A stretch of 64,000 nt of DNA. Source: Dactylosporangium siamense. Its GTDB lineage: Bacteria; Actinomycetota; Actinomycetes; Mycobacteriales; Micromonosporaceae. Below the pieces are notes generated by a model, which worked only from the letters and a program-made list of their open reading frames with translations, was not told the DNA's origin and searched no databases. This document shows positions 33,214 through 41,763 of this stretch, piece by piece. A program made the position numbers and the translations under genes. The stretch lies in assembly GCF_016862795.1 (NCBI RefSeq), contig NZ_BONQ01000168.1:1-64000 (forward strand), given 5' to 3'. Every line of letters starts with the position of its first letter. Positions within the stretch are counted from its first letter, which is position 1.

Positions 33214-35883
33214 TCAGAACAACCGAGCCCGATGCCGCTCCAGAAACGCCTCGACGTGCTCGGCGTGGTCCGGCCGGCTCAGCAGGAACCCCTGCCCCAG
33301 CTGGCACCCCGCCGCCCGCACCACGTCGACATGCGACTCGGTCTCCAGCCCGCACGCCACCACGTCGATCCCCAGCCGCCGGGCCAGACCGACCACCACG
33401 TCGACGATCGGGGTCGCCGGGGCCCGCTGCCCGGCCGGCTCGCTGAACAGGACCTGGTCGATCTTCAGGACGTCGACGGGAAGGCGGCGCAGGTGGGCGA
33501 GTGCGGTCGGGCCGGTGCCGAAGTGGTCGATCGCGGTGCGCACGCCGAGTGCCCGCAGGCCCGCGAGCTGCTCGATCGCGCCCGCGTCGTCGGGCAGTGC
33601 GGCCTCGGCGACCTCGACGATCAGCGACTCGGCGGGGACGCAGTGGGTGTCGATGGCGGTGGCGACGGTGGCGAGCCAGCCGGGGGCGGCGAGCTGGCGG
33701 GCGGAGGCGTTGACCGACATCCACAGGTCGCGGCCGTCGCCACGCCAGCGGGACAGTTGGCGGCAGGCCTGGTGCAGGGCCCACTCGCCGAGCTCCTCGG
33801 CGAGGCCGAGCTCCTCGGCGACGGGCAGGAACTCCTGCGGTGGGACGGCGCCGAGGCGGGGGTGCCGCCAGCGCAGCAGGGCCTCGGCGCCGACGGGGCG
33901 GCGCGTGACGAGGTCGACGACGGGCTGGTAGACGAGGTCGAGCTCGCCGCGGCCGACCACGCCGGGGAGCTGCTGCTCCAGGTCGGTGCGGCGGACGAGG
34001 GCGGCCTCGAAGGACTTGTCGTAGCACTCGACGCGGCCGCCGTCGCGGCCCCGGGAGAGCTGCCGGGCGCGGCGGCGGGCGATGTCGGCGTGGCGGAGGG
34101 CGTCCTCGGCGTCGGTGGCGCCGAGCAGGTCGGCGACGCCGACGTCGGCGGTGAGGTGCACGGTGTGGCCGGGCAGGTGGAACGGCTCGGCGAAGGCGGT
34201 GGCGAGGCGGGTGGCGAGCGCGAACGCGTGCACGAGCGGCGCGTCGGTGAGGACCGCGAACCCGGCACTGGCGAGGCGGGCGGGCAGGTCGTCGCGGCCG
34301 ACGCCGGTGCGCAGCCGGCGGGCGGCCTCGACGAGCACGGCGTTGGCGACGGTCGGGCCGTGCAGGTCGGCGACGCTCTCGAAGCGGTCGAGCTCGACGA
34401 CGAGCACGGAGCCGGCGTCGGCGGTGGCGGTGCGATGCGCCTCGGTGACGCTCGCCAGGAACTTGCGCCGGTTGGCGAGGCCGGTCTGGTCGTCGGTCCA
34501 GGTGGCCTCGTCGAGGCTGCGCTGCAGCTGGGCCCGGTCGCCGACGTCGCGGACGTGGACGACGACGCCGGCCACCTCGGGGGCGGCGCGCTGGTCGCTG
34601 ACGGTGGACTCGGTGTCGCGCCAGCGGCCGAAGCCGTCGCGGAGGCGGGCCTGGACGAGCACGTGCTGGCGGCCGGCGAGGACGGCGTGCAGCGCCTCGG
34701 TGGCCGGGGCCGCGTCGGCGGGGTGCAGCAGGTCGGTGAGGGGGCGGCCGAGGACGTCCTGGTCGGAGAGGCTGAACTGGCGGGCCGCGGCCGGTGACTG
34801 CCACCGCACGACGAGGTCGGCGTCCAGGACGACGGTGACGTCGGTCGAGCCGGCGACGAGGGTCTTGAAGTGCGCCTCGCGGGTGGCGAGGACCCGGGCG
34901 TAGCTGCGGATGTCGCGGGCGGCGAGGGCCTCGCGGAGCGCGACGGCGACGACGGCGGCGAAGCCGAGGCCGAGCGCGGCCCGGTCGAACCGGCCGCCGG
35001 TGAGCAGGTGCAGCACGGACACCGCGATGGCGAGCAGGGCCGGGCCGACGAGCAGCGGGTAGCCGGCGAGGGTGCCGCTGCTGTCGGCGGCGTGCGGGCT
35101 GGTGGGCACGTCGTCGGCACGGCGGGCGCCGGTGACGATGAGGAACGGGCCGGCGATCAGGGCGAGCCCGGCGGCGACGAGGCCGGCGGCGACCCAGTCG
35201 GCGGTGGGGCCGAACGGGTGGTCGGGGCTGCGCAGCGCGGACAGCAGGACCGTGAAGACGCCGAGCCCGACGATCGATAGCGCGGCTCCGCCGGCGCAGG
35301 CGATCGCGGCGGGGCGGTGCCGGACGGCGCGCAGGCCGGTGACCACGGCGACGGAGACCGCGACGCAGCAGGTGACGGCGACGGTCAGCGGCAGCGGGCC
35401 GGCGAGGGCGGAGGCGGCCGGCCCGGAGGCGAGGACCCAGACGCTGTAGCACAGGGTCACGCCGATCCCGGCGCCGTCGAGGAGGCGGCGCAGCCGGGCG
35501 CTGACCGTCGGCGCGGTGCCGGGCAGCAGGAGCAGGCCGAGCAGGAACGTGGGCGCGGCGACGAGGGTGGTGACGGCGGCGACGAGGCCGGGCGCGGCGA
35601 TCGACGGGGTCAGCGCGGCGACGCCGGTGGCGGCCACGCCGAGGCCGGTGAACAGGGCGCCCATGCCGAGGAACCCGGCACCACGGCACGGCCCGAAGGA
35701 ACGGCGGCCGTGGTGGATCCGCAGGGCGAGGCGGATCAGCGAGCCGGCGTGGACGAGCGAGCCGGCGGTGACGCCGGCGGCGACGGCGCCGAAGGACAGC
35801 TCCGGACCGGCGGAGGCCGCGGCGCTGAACGCGGCCATCGCGGTGACCAGGACGAGCCAGAACATGCGCGGGTTGCTGACCAC
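33214..35883 (-). CDS. Membrane PAS-GGDEF-EAL protein with degenerate catalytic sites
   Basis: 889 residues. About eight to ten membrane helices (1-310), a PAS domain (about 330-440), a GGDEF-type domain (about 455-610) and an EAL domain (about 625-885). The GGDEF signature is replaced by ASAGF (LASAGFAVLTDA), so cyclase activity is unlikely. The EAL domain keeps AEALLRWRHP and VNASARQL. The usual DDFGTG reads IDHFGTG and the usual AEGVE reads ACGLE, so phosphodiesterase activity is doubtful too. It may bind c-di-GMP or act as a scaffold. GTG 35883 is taken as start; TTG 35907 and ATG 35865 are possible. Confidence 0.85.
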   Translation of the reverse strand: MVSNPRMFWLVLVTAMAAFSAAASAGPELSFGAVAAGVTAGSLVHAGSLIRLALRIHHGRRSFGPCRGAGFLGMGALFTGLGVAATGVAALTPSIAAPGLVAAVTTLVAAPTFLLGLLLLPGTAPTVSARLRRLLDGAGIGVTLCYSVWVLASGPAASALAGPLPLTVAVTCCVAVSVAVVTGLRAVRHRPAAIACAGGAALSIVGLGVFTVLLSALRSPDHPFGPTADWVAAGLVAAGLALIAGPFLIVTGARRADDVPTSPHAADSSGTLAGYPLLVGPALLAIAVSVLHLLTGGRFDRAALGLGFAAVVAVALREALAARDIRSYARVLATREAHFKTLVAGSTDVTVVLDADLVVRWQSPAAARQFSLSDQDVLGRPLTDLLHPADAAPATEALHAVLAGRQHVLVQARLRDGFGRWRDTESTVSDQRAAPEVAGVVVHVRDVGDRAQLQRSLDEATWTDDQTGLANRRKFLASVTEAHRTATADAGSVLVVELDRFESVADLHGPTVANAVLVEAARRLRTGVGRDDLPARLASAGFAVLTDAPLVHAFALATRLATAFAEPFHLPGHTVHLTADVGVADLLGATDAEDALRHADIARRRARQLSRGRDGGRVECYDKSFEAALVRRTDLEQQLPGVVGRGELDLVYQPVVDLVTRRPVGAEALLRWRHPRLGAVPPQEFLPVAEELGLAEELGEWALHQACRQLSRWRGDGRDLWMSVNASARQLAAPGWLATVATAIDTHCVPAESLIVEVAEAALPDDAGAIEQLAGLRALGVRTAIDHFGTGPTALAHLRRLPVDVLKIDQVLFSEPAGQRAPATPIVDVVVGLARRLGIDVVACGLETESHVDVVRAAGCQLGQGFLLSRPDHAEHVEAFLERHRARLF

Positions 35884-35960
35884 GGTCGTGTCGCTTTCGC
35901 GAGGCAATGGGCACGGGGGGATTCGTGCTCAACTCGCTCAACGATCCGAGCCGCCTGAGG

Positions 35961-36476
35961 TTACCGCCGGGTTGTGACAATCTCCTGGACGGCGGCGAGC
36001 CGGGCGGCGCGCTGCTCGTCGGTGACGGTGCCGCGGATCAGCTCGTCGAGCAGCAGCCCGTCGATGAGGGCGATCGCCAGCCTGGCCCGCTCCGCCGAGC
36101 CGAACAGCGCGGTCCCCTGCTCCACGAACCCGTCGGCCAGCCGGGCCGCGGAGGGGCCGAGCTCGGCCCGGGCCTGCGGGTCGAGCATGAGCATGAATCG
36201 CGCGCGGGTGCGGGCCGCGTCGCCGTGCACCCAGCCCCGGAGCACGTCGGCAAGGTCCCCCGCGCGGGAGTCAGCACCATCCAGCAACGCGATGCGGGTC
36301 AGCGCGGCGGTCAGCAGCGCGGCGCGGCTGGGGAAGTGGTAGCCGCACGTCCCCTGCGGCAGCCCGGCCCGCGTGTCGACGGCCCGGTGGGTCAGCGCCC
36401 GGACGCCGCCGGTGCCGATCACCTCGATCGCCGCGTCGGCCAGGCGGGTCTTGCGATCCGCGTCACGAGCGTTCAC
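35961..36476 (-). CDS. TetR-family transcriptional repressor
   Basis: 171 residues. The HTH covers about 8-55, with ALTHRAVDTRAGLPQGTCGYHFPSR as recognition region; the C-terminal ligand-binding part is helical. Read in two parts, RAVDTRAGLPQGTCGYHF is the family signature. GTG start, 9 bp from the nearest operator half-site. It is divergent from the FAD monooxygenase across 59 bp holding two similar palindromes, the classical arrangement of a repressor controlling itself and its neighbour. Confidence 0.9.
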   Translation of the reverse strand: MNARDADRKTRLADAAIEVIGTGGVRALTHRAVDTRAGLPQGTCGYHFPSRAALLTAALTRIALLDGADSRAGDLADVLRGWVHGDAARTRARFMLMLDPQARAELGPSAARLADGFVEQGTALFGSAERARLAIALIDGLLLDELIRGTVTDEQRAARLAAVQEIVTTRR

Positions 36477-36484
36477 ACCACGAT

Positions 36485-36498
36485 GCTACAGGTGTAGC
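36485..36498. promoter_or_regulatory. TetR operator 1
   Basis: GCTACAGGTGTAGC, arms GCTACA/TGTAGC perfectly complementary with a 2-bp centre. Same core as operator 2, with centres 22 bp apart (two helical turns). Nearer to the TetR gene, suggesting autoregulation. Confidence 0.7.
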
Positions 36499-36507
36499 GT
36501 GAAGTCA

Positions 36508-36519
36508 CTACAGCTGTAG
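36508..36519. promoter_or_regulatory. TetR operator 2
   Basis: CTACAGCTGTAG, a perfect 12-bp palindrome sharing CTACA/TGTAG with operator 1. It lies 17 bp before the monooxygenase ATG, just upstream of its ribosome site, so binding would block transcription start or early elongation. Confidence 0.7.
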
Positions 36520-36535
36520 CAACAGGGAGGAAGAC

Positions 36536-37648
36536 ATGCACGCGATCGTGGTCGGCGGCGGCATCGGCGGGCTGGCGACGGCCCGCGGGCTCGGACAGCA
36601 GGGCTGGGACGTCACGGTCCTGGAGCGGCAGCCCGACCTTCGGCAGATCGGCGCCGGCATCTCCCTGTGGCCCAACGCGCTGCGGGCGCTGCACCACCTC
36701 GGCCTCGCCGACGCCGTCGAACGCGCCGGCGGCCGCGTCCGCGGCGGCGGGCTGCGCACCTGGGACGGTCGCTGGCTCAGCCGGGTCGAGCTCGGCGCGC
36801 CCCCGCTCATGCTGCACCGCGCCGACCTGCACGAGATCCTGCTCGACGGCCTGCCGGCGACAGTCAGGACGGCAAGCCCCGTCACCGACGTCCATGCGCT
36901 CGACGCGGACCTGATCGTCGGCGCCGACGGCATCCGCAGCGCCGTGCGGACGGCGTACACGCCGAAAACGAAGATCCGTGACAGCGGTCAGGTGTCCTGG
37001 CGCGCGGTGGTGGCGGCCGAGACATCAGGCGGCGGCGAGACCATGGGCCGGCGTGGCTGGCGTTTCGGGTATGCGCCGACCGGCCACGGCACCGTCTACT
37101 GGTACGTCGCCGCGCCCGGCCCGCTGCGCACCGGCACCCCGGCCGAACAGCTCGCCGAGCTCCGCGGCGAACTCGGGAGCTGGCACGACCCGGTCGGCCG
37201 CCTGCTGGACGCCACCACGCCCGAGCACCTGCTGCACCACCCGCTGCTGGAGCTGCACCCGGTCGCCCCGATGCGCTTCGGCGAGCGGGTGGCGCTGGTT
37301 GGCGACGCCGCACACGCCATGACGCCCAACCTCGGCCAGGGCGCCTGCCAGGCCCTCGAGGACGCGGTCACCCTGGCGCTCCTGCTGCCGAAGGGTGCTT
37401 CGCTTCCGCCGGCATTGGAGGTGTACGACCAGCAGCGCCGCGCCCGCACCGCCGCGATCTCACGGCAGTCCCGGCAGATCGGCCGGCTGGTCGGCGCGAA
37501 GGGCAGGCTCAGCGGCGCGCTGGTGCGGACGCTGTTGCGCCTCACCCCGGACCGGCTGGCCGCCGCCGGCGCGCAACGGGTCGCCACCTGGTCCCCTGAG
37601 GACGTCAACCGCGCCGCCGGCGTCAGGCCGGCAGGCGGGCGCCGTTGA
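36536..37648 (+). CDS. FAD-dependent aromatic-ring monooxygenase (PHBH family)
   Basis: 370 residues. FAD-binding GGGIGGLATARGL at the N-terminus, the DG motif LIVGADGIRSAVR (about 121-133), and the second FAD motif VALVGDAAHAMTPNLGQG with following ACQALEDA identify a group A flavoprotein monooxygenase. It should hydroxylate an aromatic compound with NAD(P)H and O2; substrate unknown. AGGGAGGAAG precedes the ATG. It is under the two TetR operators, so induced by the TetR ligand, plausibly its own substrate. Its last 26 bases overlap the end of the convergent phosphatase gene. Confidence 0.9.
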   Translation: MHAIVVGGGIGGLATARGLGQQGWDVTVLERQPDLRQIGAGISLWPNALRALHHLGLADAVERAGGRVRGGGLRTWDGRWLSRVELGAPPLMLHRADLHEILLDGLPATVRTASPVTDVHALDADLIVGADGIRSAVRTAYTPKTKIRDSGQVSWRAVVAAETSGGGETMGRRGWRFGYAPTGHGTVYWYVAAPGPLRTGTPAEQLAELRGELGSWHDPVGRLLDATTPEHLLHHPLLELHPVAPMRFGERVALVGDAAHAMTPNLGQGACQALEDAVTLALLLPKGASLPPALEVYDQQRRARTAAISRQSRQIGRLVGAKGRLSGALVRTLLRLTPDRLAAAGAQRVATWSPEDVNRAAGVRPAGGRR

Positions 37649-38444
37649 CCTCGTCGCGGCCGAGCCAGCTCTTCAACCGGTGCCGCAGCCCCTTCGGCTC
37701 GGGCACGTCGTCACCCACGATGTCGGCCACGACCGCGGTGATGTTGTCCGGCCCGCCCGCCCGCATGGCGAGGTCCACGAGCCGGTCCGCGCACTCGGCG
37801 ACGTCGTCGTGCTCCCGCAGGACCTCCTCGATCGTCTCCGCCCGCAGCACACCGGACAGGCCGTCGCTGCACAGCAGATACCGGTCGCCGGCCCGCGCCG
37901 GGACCACCGAGTAGACCGGGTCGGTCGGCTGGCCCTGCAGGACCCGGCTGACCAGGGACCGCTGCGGGTGCGTCGCGGCCTCCTCGAGCGTGATGCGGCC
38001 CTCGTCGACCAGCATCTGCACATACGTGTCGTCGCGGGTCACCTGGTCGAAGTCCTCGCCGCGCAGCAGATACGCCCGGGAGTCACCGATGTGGACGAGC
38101 CCGACCCGGTCGCCGGAGAACAGGATCGCGGTGAGCGTCGTGCCCATCCCCTGCTTCTCCGGGTCCGCCTCGACCTCGTCGCGGATGCGCCGGTTGGCGT
38201 CGGAAACGGCGGTGCGCAACGCGGTCAGCAGGTCGCTGCCGGCGAACTCCTCGTCGAGCGGCGTCATCGCCTCGATCGCGAGCCGGCTGGCGACGTCGCC
38301 GGCAGCCATGCCGCCCATGCCGTCGGCGACCGCGAGGAGCCGGCCACCGGCGAACATCGAGTCCTGGTTGTTGCTGCGGACCATCCCGACCTCGGTCCGG
38401 GCGGCCCACTCCAGCGCGAGGGGGCGCGGCTGCGACTCTTCCAT
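37623..38444 (-). CDS. PP2C-family Ser/Thr protein phosphatase
   Basis: 273 residues. Metal-binding motifs of bacterial PP2C enzymes are present: SNNQDSMF near the N-terminus, LAVADGMGGMAAG, MGTTLTAILF, HIGDSRAYLLRG, LCSDGLSG and GGPDNITAVV. It is the PstP/Stp type without a transmembrane segment, and it should dephosphorylate substrates of the several Ser/Thr kinases in this window and elsewhere. ATG 38444 begins the family domain. Divergent from the large LuxR regulator; convergent and overlapping with the monooxygenase. Confidence 0.93.
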   Translation of the reverse strand: MEESQPRPLALEWAARTEVGMVRSNNQDSMFAGGRLLAVADGMGGMAAGDVASRLAIEAMTPLDEEFAGSDLLTALRTAVSDANRRIRDEVEADPEKQGMGTTLTAILFSGDRVGLVHIGDSRAYLLRGEDFDQVTRDDTYVQMLVDEGRITLEEAATHPQRSLVSRVLQGQPTDPVYSVVPARAGDRYLLCSDGLSGVLRAETIEEVLREHDDVAECADRLVDLAMRAGGPDNITAVVADIVGDDVPEPKGLRHRLKSWLGRDEVNGARLPA

Positions 38445-38507
38445 GGCCGTCAGCGTGCCCGATCGACACAGACAGCGTCTGTACGCACTTCTGCGTATCG
38501 TGGCCGC

Positions 38508-41500
38508 ATGCCCGCCACCCCGTTCATCGGACGAGCCGAGGAGCTCGCCGAGATCACGGGTGCCTGGACGGCCCAGACCGGGGCGGCGTCCGGCAACGGC
38601 CCACGGGTCGTGCTGGTCACGGGCGAGGCCGGCAGCGGGAAGAGCAGGCTGGTCGCGGAGGTCCTGGAGCGCCTCGACCCGCCGCCACCGGTCGTGCTGG
38701 CCGGCGCGGCCCGAACCCTCGGCGCTGCACCGCACGACTGGCTGGCCTCCGTGCTCAGCGGGCACCCCCTCGACGGCGGCGTGCCGGCCGAGCTCGCGCA
38801 GCGCTCCCCCGCCCCCGGCGCCGGGACCCGGCTGGCGCCCGCCGCGATGCTGCGGGCCGCGGTCGACGTGGTCCGCACCCTGCTCGACGGGCGCTGCGGC
38901 GTCCTCGTCGTGGAGGACCTGCACGACCTCGACCCGGCCAGCCTGACGCTCATCGGCGAGCTCGCCGCGACCGCCGCCCTGCCGGCGCTGCTGCTGGTCA
39001 CGACCCGCCCGCCGCAGGAGGCCGCGTTCGCACCGGCCGCCGCGCGGACCCTGCGCCGACTCAGCGGCGCACCCTCGGTGGTCCGGGCGCACCTCGCGCC
39101 GTTCAACGCCCGCGAGACGGCCGAACTGATCGAGGCGCACCGCGGCGGCGCACCGGCCCCGGAGACGGTCCGGGCGCTGCTGACCCGCACCGGCGGCAAC
39201 CCGTTCTGGCTGACCGAGCTGGTCACCGCCCGCGGCGACCTGGCCGGCGCGCCACTGCCCGCGCACGTCGCCGGCCTCCTCGTCGAACCCCTCGCCGGCG
39301 AGCCGGCCCTGGTCGGGCGGGTCGCCCGCGCCGCGGCGCTGCTCGGCGACCCGGTCGAGACCGACGTCCTCGTGCACGTCTGCGAGGGCGAGATCGAACC
39401 CGCGCTGCGCCGGCTGCTGGACCTCGGCATGCTGGTCATCGCCCCCGACCTGGCCCCGGCCGGCCCGCTGCGGTTCCGGCACCCGCTGCTGCGCGACGCC
39501 CTCGCCCGCAGCGCCCTGCCGAGCGAGCGGGCCAGGGTCCACGGCCTGGCCCGGGCCCTGGCGGTCGAGCTCGGCGACGACGCCGCCCTCGCCAGGCACG
39601 CGGCCGCCCTCGGGCGACTGGGTGAGGCGAGTGCGGCAGCGGTGCGCGGTGCCCAGGCCAGCCTGGCCGCCGGCCTACCGGACGCCGCCCTCGAACTGGT
39701 CGACCTCGGCCTGCGCGCCGGGGACCCCGCCGACCCGGCCCGGCCCGATCCGACCCGCCGCGACCTGGCTCGCGTCGGCGCGGCCGCGGCCTTCGTGGCG
39801 GGCCGGTTCACCGCCGCGGAACGGCACGCGGCGGACTGGCTGCGCCAGGCGGCCGACCCGGCCGGGCGCTCCGACGCGCACCGGCTCCTCGCCGAGATCC
39901 GCTGGTGTCTCGCCGACCGCGCCGGCCACCTGGCCGCCCTCGCCGACGCCCGCGCCGCCCTCACCGCGCCGGGGGACAGCACCGGGAGCGGTGGTGCGGC
40001 CGCGGGGGTGGGGGCGCGGCAGGCGGCGGCGGAGGCGGCGAGCGCGTTGCGCCTGTCCGAGCCGGCGCAGGTGGTGCCCCTGGCGGAGGCGGCGATGGTG
40101 GTCGCCGAACGGACCGGGGAGAGCATCGCGTCGGCCGGGGTCACGCTCGGGACCGCACTGGCGTTCAGCGGGGCGCACGACCGGGGCGTTGCCCTGCTGC
40201 ACGCCTGCCGCCAGATCGCCGAGCACGACCGGGACCCGGTGACCGTCGGCCGGGCCGTCAACAACCTCGTGGCGGTCAGCCTGCCCCGGCTCGGCGACGT
40301 GACCGGGCGGCGGTTGTTCGACGAGGCGATGGCCGCGATCGGCCGGGCCGGCCTGGAGTTCTGCGCGGGACGCACGACCGCGCTCGGCGTCGCGCACGCG
40401 CTGCGGACCGGCGACCTCTCCCGTGCGGAGACGCTGGTGTGGTCCCGGCTGCCGATCGAGACCGACCCCGTCGAACGGGTCCGGTTCGCGGCGACCGCCG
40501 GACTCCTCGCGGTCGAACGCGGCGACGATCCCCTCGCCGTGCGGCTCCTCGCCCGCGCCGACGGCGAGGGTCGTGACGTGGGCCTGGTCCGGGTGCTGCG
40601 GGTGGCGGTCGCGGCCCGGGGCGTCCACCCCGTCGACCCGGCGCTCGCCCTCGCGGATTGCGTCGGCCGGTGCCGGCCGGCCCGCCTGGTCGAGGCGGCG
40701 CGGTGGGCCCTGCACGGTGGCGTGCCGGCCGCGACGGTCGAGGACCTCGTCGGCGACGCCGTCGGCGCGGCGCCGCAGCTGCGGCTGCTCCTGGCGGTCG
40801 CGGCGGGCCGGGACGCGGCCGCCGTCGACCTGCTGCCCGCCGCCCTGCACCACGGCCACCCGGCCAGGCCCAACCACGGCGACCAGACCCGGCCCGATCA
40901 CCGCGACCCGGGCCGGTCCAACCACAGCAACCCGACCCGACCCGACCACGGCGACCCGAGGCGGCTCGACCACGGCGACGCGGGCCGGCTCGACCACGGC
41001 GGCCCGGGGCGGCCCAACCACGCCGGCCCGGGCCGGCCTAACCACCGCGACGCGGGGCGGCTCGACCACCGCGACGCGGGTCGGCTCGACCACGGTGACC
41101 CGGCTGCGGTGGGCGGCGGCGGGGGCGGCACCGTCGAGGTGGTGGAGGCCGCACCGTACGACGCCGCGGTGCACACCGCCGTCGCGCACGCCCTGCTGCG
41201 GCTCGGCCGCGCCGGCGACGCCCGGCAGCACGCGGAGCGGGCGGTCGCGCTGCTCGTGCACTGGCCCGGCTGGCGGCTCGCCGAGGCGGAGACCCTGCTG
41301 CACAGCCTGCGGGCCGGCGGCGACCTCACCGCCCGGGAGATCGAGGTGCTCGGCTGCCTCGCCGCGGGCATGTCGAACCAGCAGGTCGCCAGCTCACTGG
41401 GCATCTCGATCAGGACCGTCACCGTGCACGTGTCCAACCTGCTGCGCAAGACGGGCGCGGCGTCGCGGACCGAGGCGGCGATGTGGGCGGTCCGGCATCG

Positions 41501-41519
41501 GGTCGTCACACCGAGCTGA
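38508..41519 (+). CDS. Large LuxR-family ATPase regulator (LAL type) with octapeptide repeat
   Basis: 1003 residues. The N-terminal AAA-like ATPase has Walker A VTGEAGSGKSRL and Walker B GVLVVEDLHDLDP. A helical TPR-like middle of about 600 residues follows. A C-terminal LuxR HTH (about 935-1000) has LTAREIEVLGCLAAGMSNQQ and LGISIRTVTVHVSNLLRK. Between middle and HTH is a tenfold octapeptide repeat (about 787-866) of type RLDHGDAG, encoded by 24-bp tandem repeats. LAL regulators activate sugar or antibiotic genes. The ATG at 38508 begins MPATPFIGRAEE, the usual family start. Confidence 0.88.
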   Translation: MPATPFIGRAEELAEITGAWTAQTGAASGNGPRVVLVTGEAGSGKSRLVAEVLERLDPPPPVVLAGAARTLGAAPHDWLASVLSGHPLDGGVPAELAQRSPAPGAGTRLAPAAMLRAAVDVVRTLLDGRCGVLVVEDLHDLDPASLTLIGELAATAALPALLLVTTRPPQEAAFAPAAARTLRRLSGAPSVVRAHLAPFNARETAELIEAHRGGAPAPETVRALLTRTGGNPFWLTELVTARGDLAGAPLPAHVAGLLVEPLAGEPALVGRVARAAALLGDPVETDVLVHVCEGEIEPALRRLLDLGMLVIAPDLAPAGPLRFRHPLLRDALARSALPSERARVHGLARALAVELGDDAALARHAAALGRLGEASAAAVRGAQASLAAGLPDAALELVDLGLRAGDPADPARPDPTRRDLARVGAAAAFVAGRFTAAERHAADWLRQAADPAGRSDAHRLLAEIRWCLADRAGHLAALADARAALTAPGDSTGSGGAAAGVGARQAAAEAASALRLSEPAQVVPLAEAAMVVAERTGESIASAGVTLGTALAFSGAHDRGVALLHACRQIAEHDRDPVTVGRAVNNLVAVSLPRLGDVTGRRLFDEAMAAIGRAGLEFCAGRTTALGVAHALRTGDLSRAETLVWSRLPIETDPVERVRFAATAGLLAVERGDDPLAVRLLARADGEGRDVGLVRVLRVAVAARGVHPVDPALALADCVGRCRPARLVEAARWALHGGVPAATVEDLVGDAVGAAPQLRLLLAVAAGRDAAAVDLLPAALHHGHPARPNHGDQTRPDHRDPGRSNHSNPTRPDHGDPRRLDHGDAGRLDHGGPGRPNHAGPGRPNHRDAGRLDHRDAGRLDHGDPAAVGGGGGGTVEVVEAAPYDAAVHTAVAHALLRLGRAGDARQHAERAVALLVHWPGWRLAEAETLLHSLRAGGDLTAREIEVLGCLAAGMSNQQVASSLGISIRTVTVHVSNLLRKTGAASRTEAAMWAVRHRVVTPS
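40866..41105 (+). repeat. 24-bp minisatellite, ten in-frame units
   Basis: Ten consecutive 24-bp units of consensus CGGCTCGACCACGGCGACGC plus four bases, each encoding R-(L/P)-(D/N)-H-(G/R)-D-(P/A)-(G/R). Substitutions are mostly C/T or C/G within codons, and every unit is exactly 24 bp, so the frame is kept. Lies between the TPR-like region and the DNA-binding domain of the LuxR regulator. Confidence 0.9.
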
Positions 41520-41643
41520 GGCGGGGCCCGGGATTGCTGTCGTCACACCGGGCCTGGTTCGTCACACCCTGCCTGGGTCGTCACACCTGCCTGGGTCGTC
41601 ACACCGAGCTGAGGCGGGGCCCGGGATTGCTGTCGTCACACCG
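41501..41643. repeat. 50-bp direct repeat spanning the LuxR stop codon
   Basis: Copies at 41501-41550 and 41594-41643 are identical (start GGTCGTCACACCGAGCTGAG). The first copy contains the last codons and stop of the LuxR gene. The spacer has two copies of TGCCTGGGTCGTCACACC-like sequence, so the block looks like repeated slippage of a GTCGTCACACC unit. The 244 bp from 41520 to 41763 contain no gene. Confidence 0.85.
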
Positions 41644-41744
41644 GCCTGAGGCGGACCTGGGATTGCTCCTGCATGGGTCCAGGAGCTACGTCAGGTGCGG
41701 CCAGGCTGCTTTCACACCGTAACATCGCCCATCTAATCGACCTT

Positions 41745-41762
41745 GCGGAAATTACCTTCCGC
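41745..41762 (-). terminator. Short hairpin at the end of the Ser/Thr kinase gene
   Basis: GCGGAA-ATTACC-TTCCGC, a perfect 6-bp stem directly beyond the stop of the leftward kinase gene. Small, so only a possible terminator. Confidence 0.35.
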
Positions 41763-41763
41763 G

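Noticed and set aside
37395-38507. N-terminal extension of the large LuxR regulator
   Set aside because: This stretch is antisense to the PP2C phosphatase gene and encodes no family sequence; the regulator domain starts at 38508.
40866-41105. Regular repeats that could be taken for a CRISPR array
   Set aside because: Units are contiguous without spacers, lie within an open reading frame and keep codon phase, so this is a coding minisatellite.
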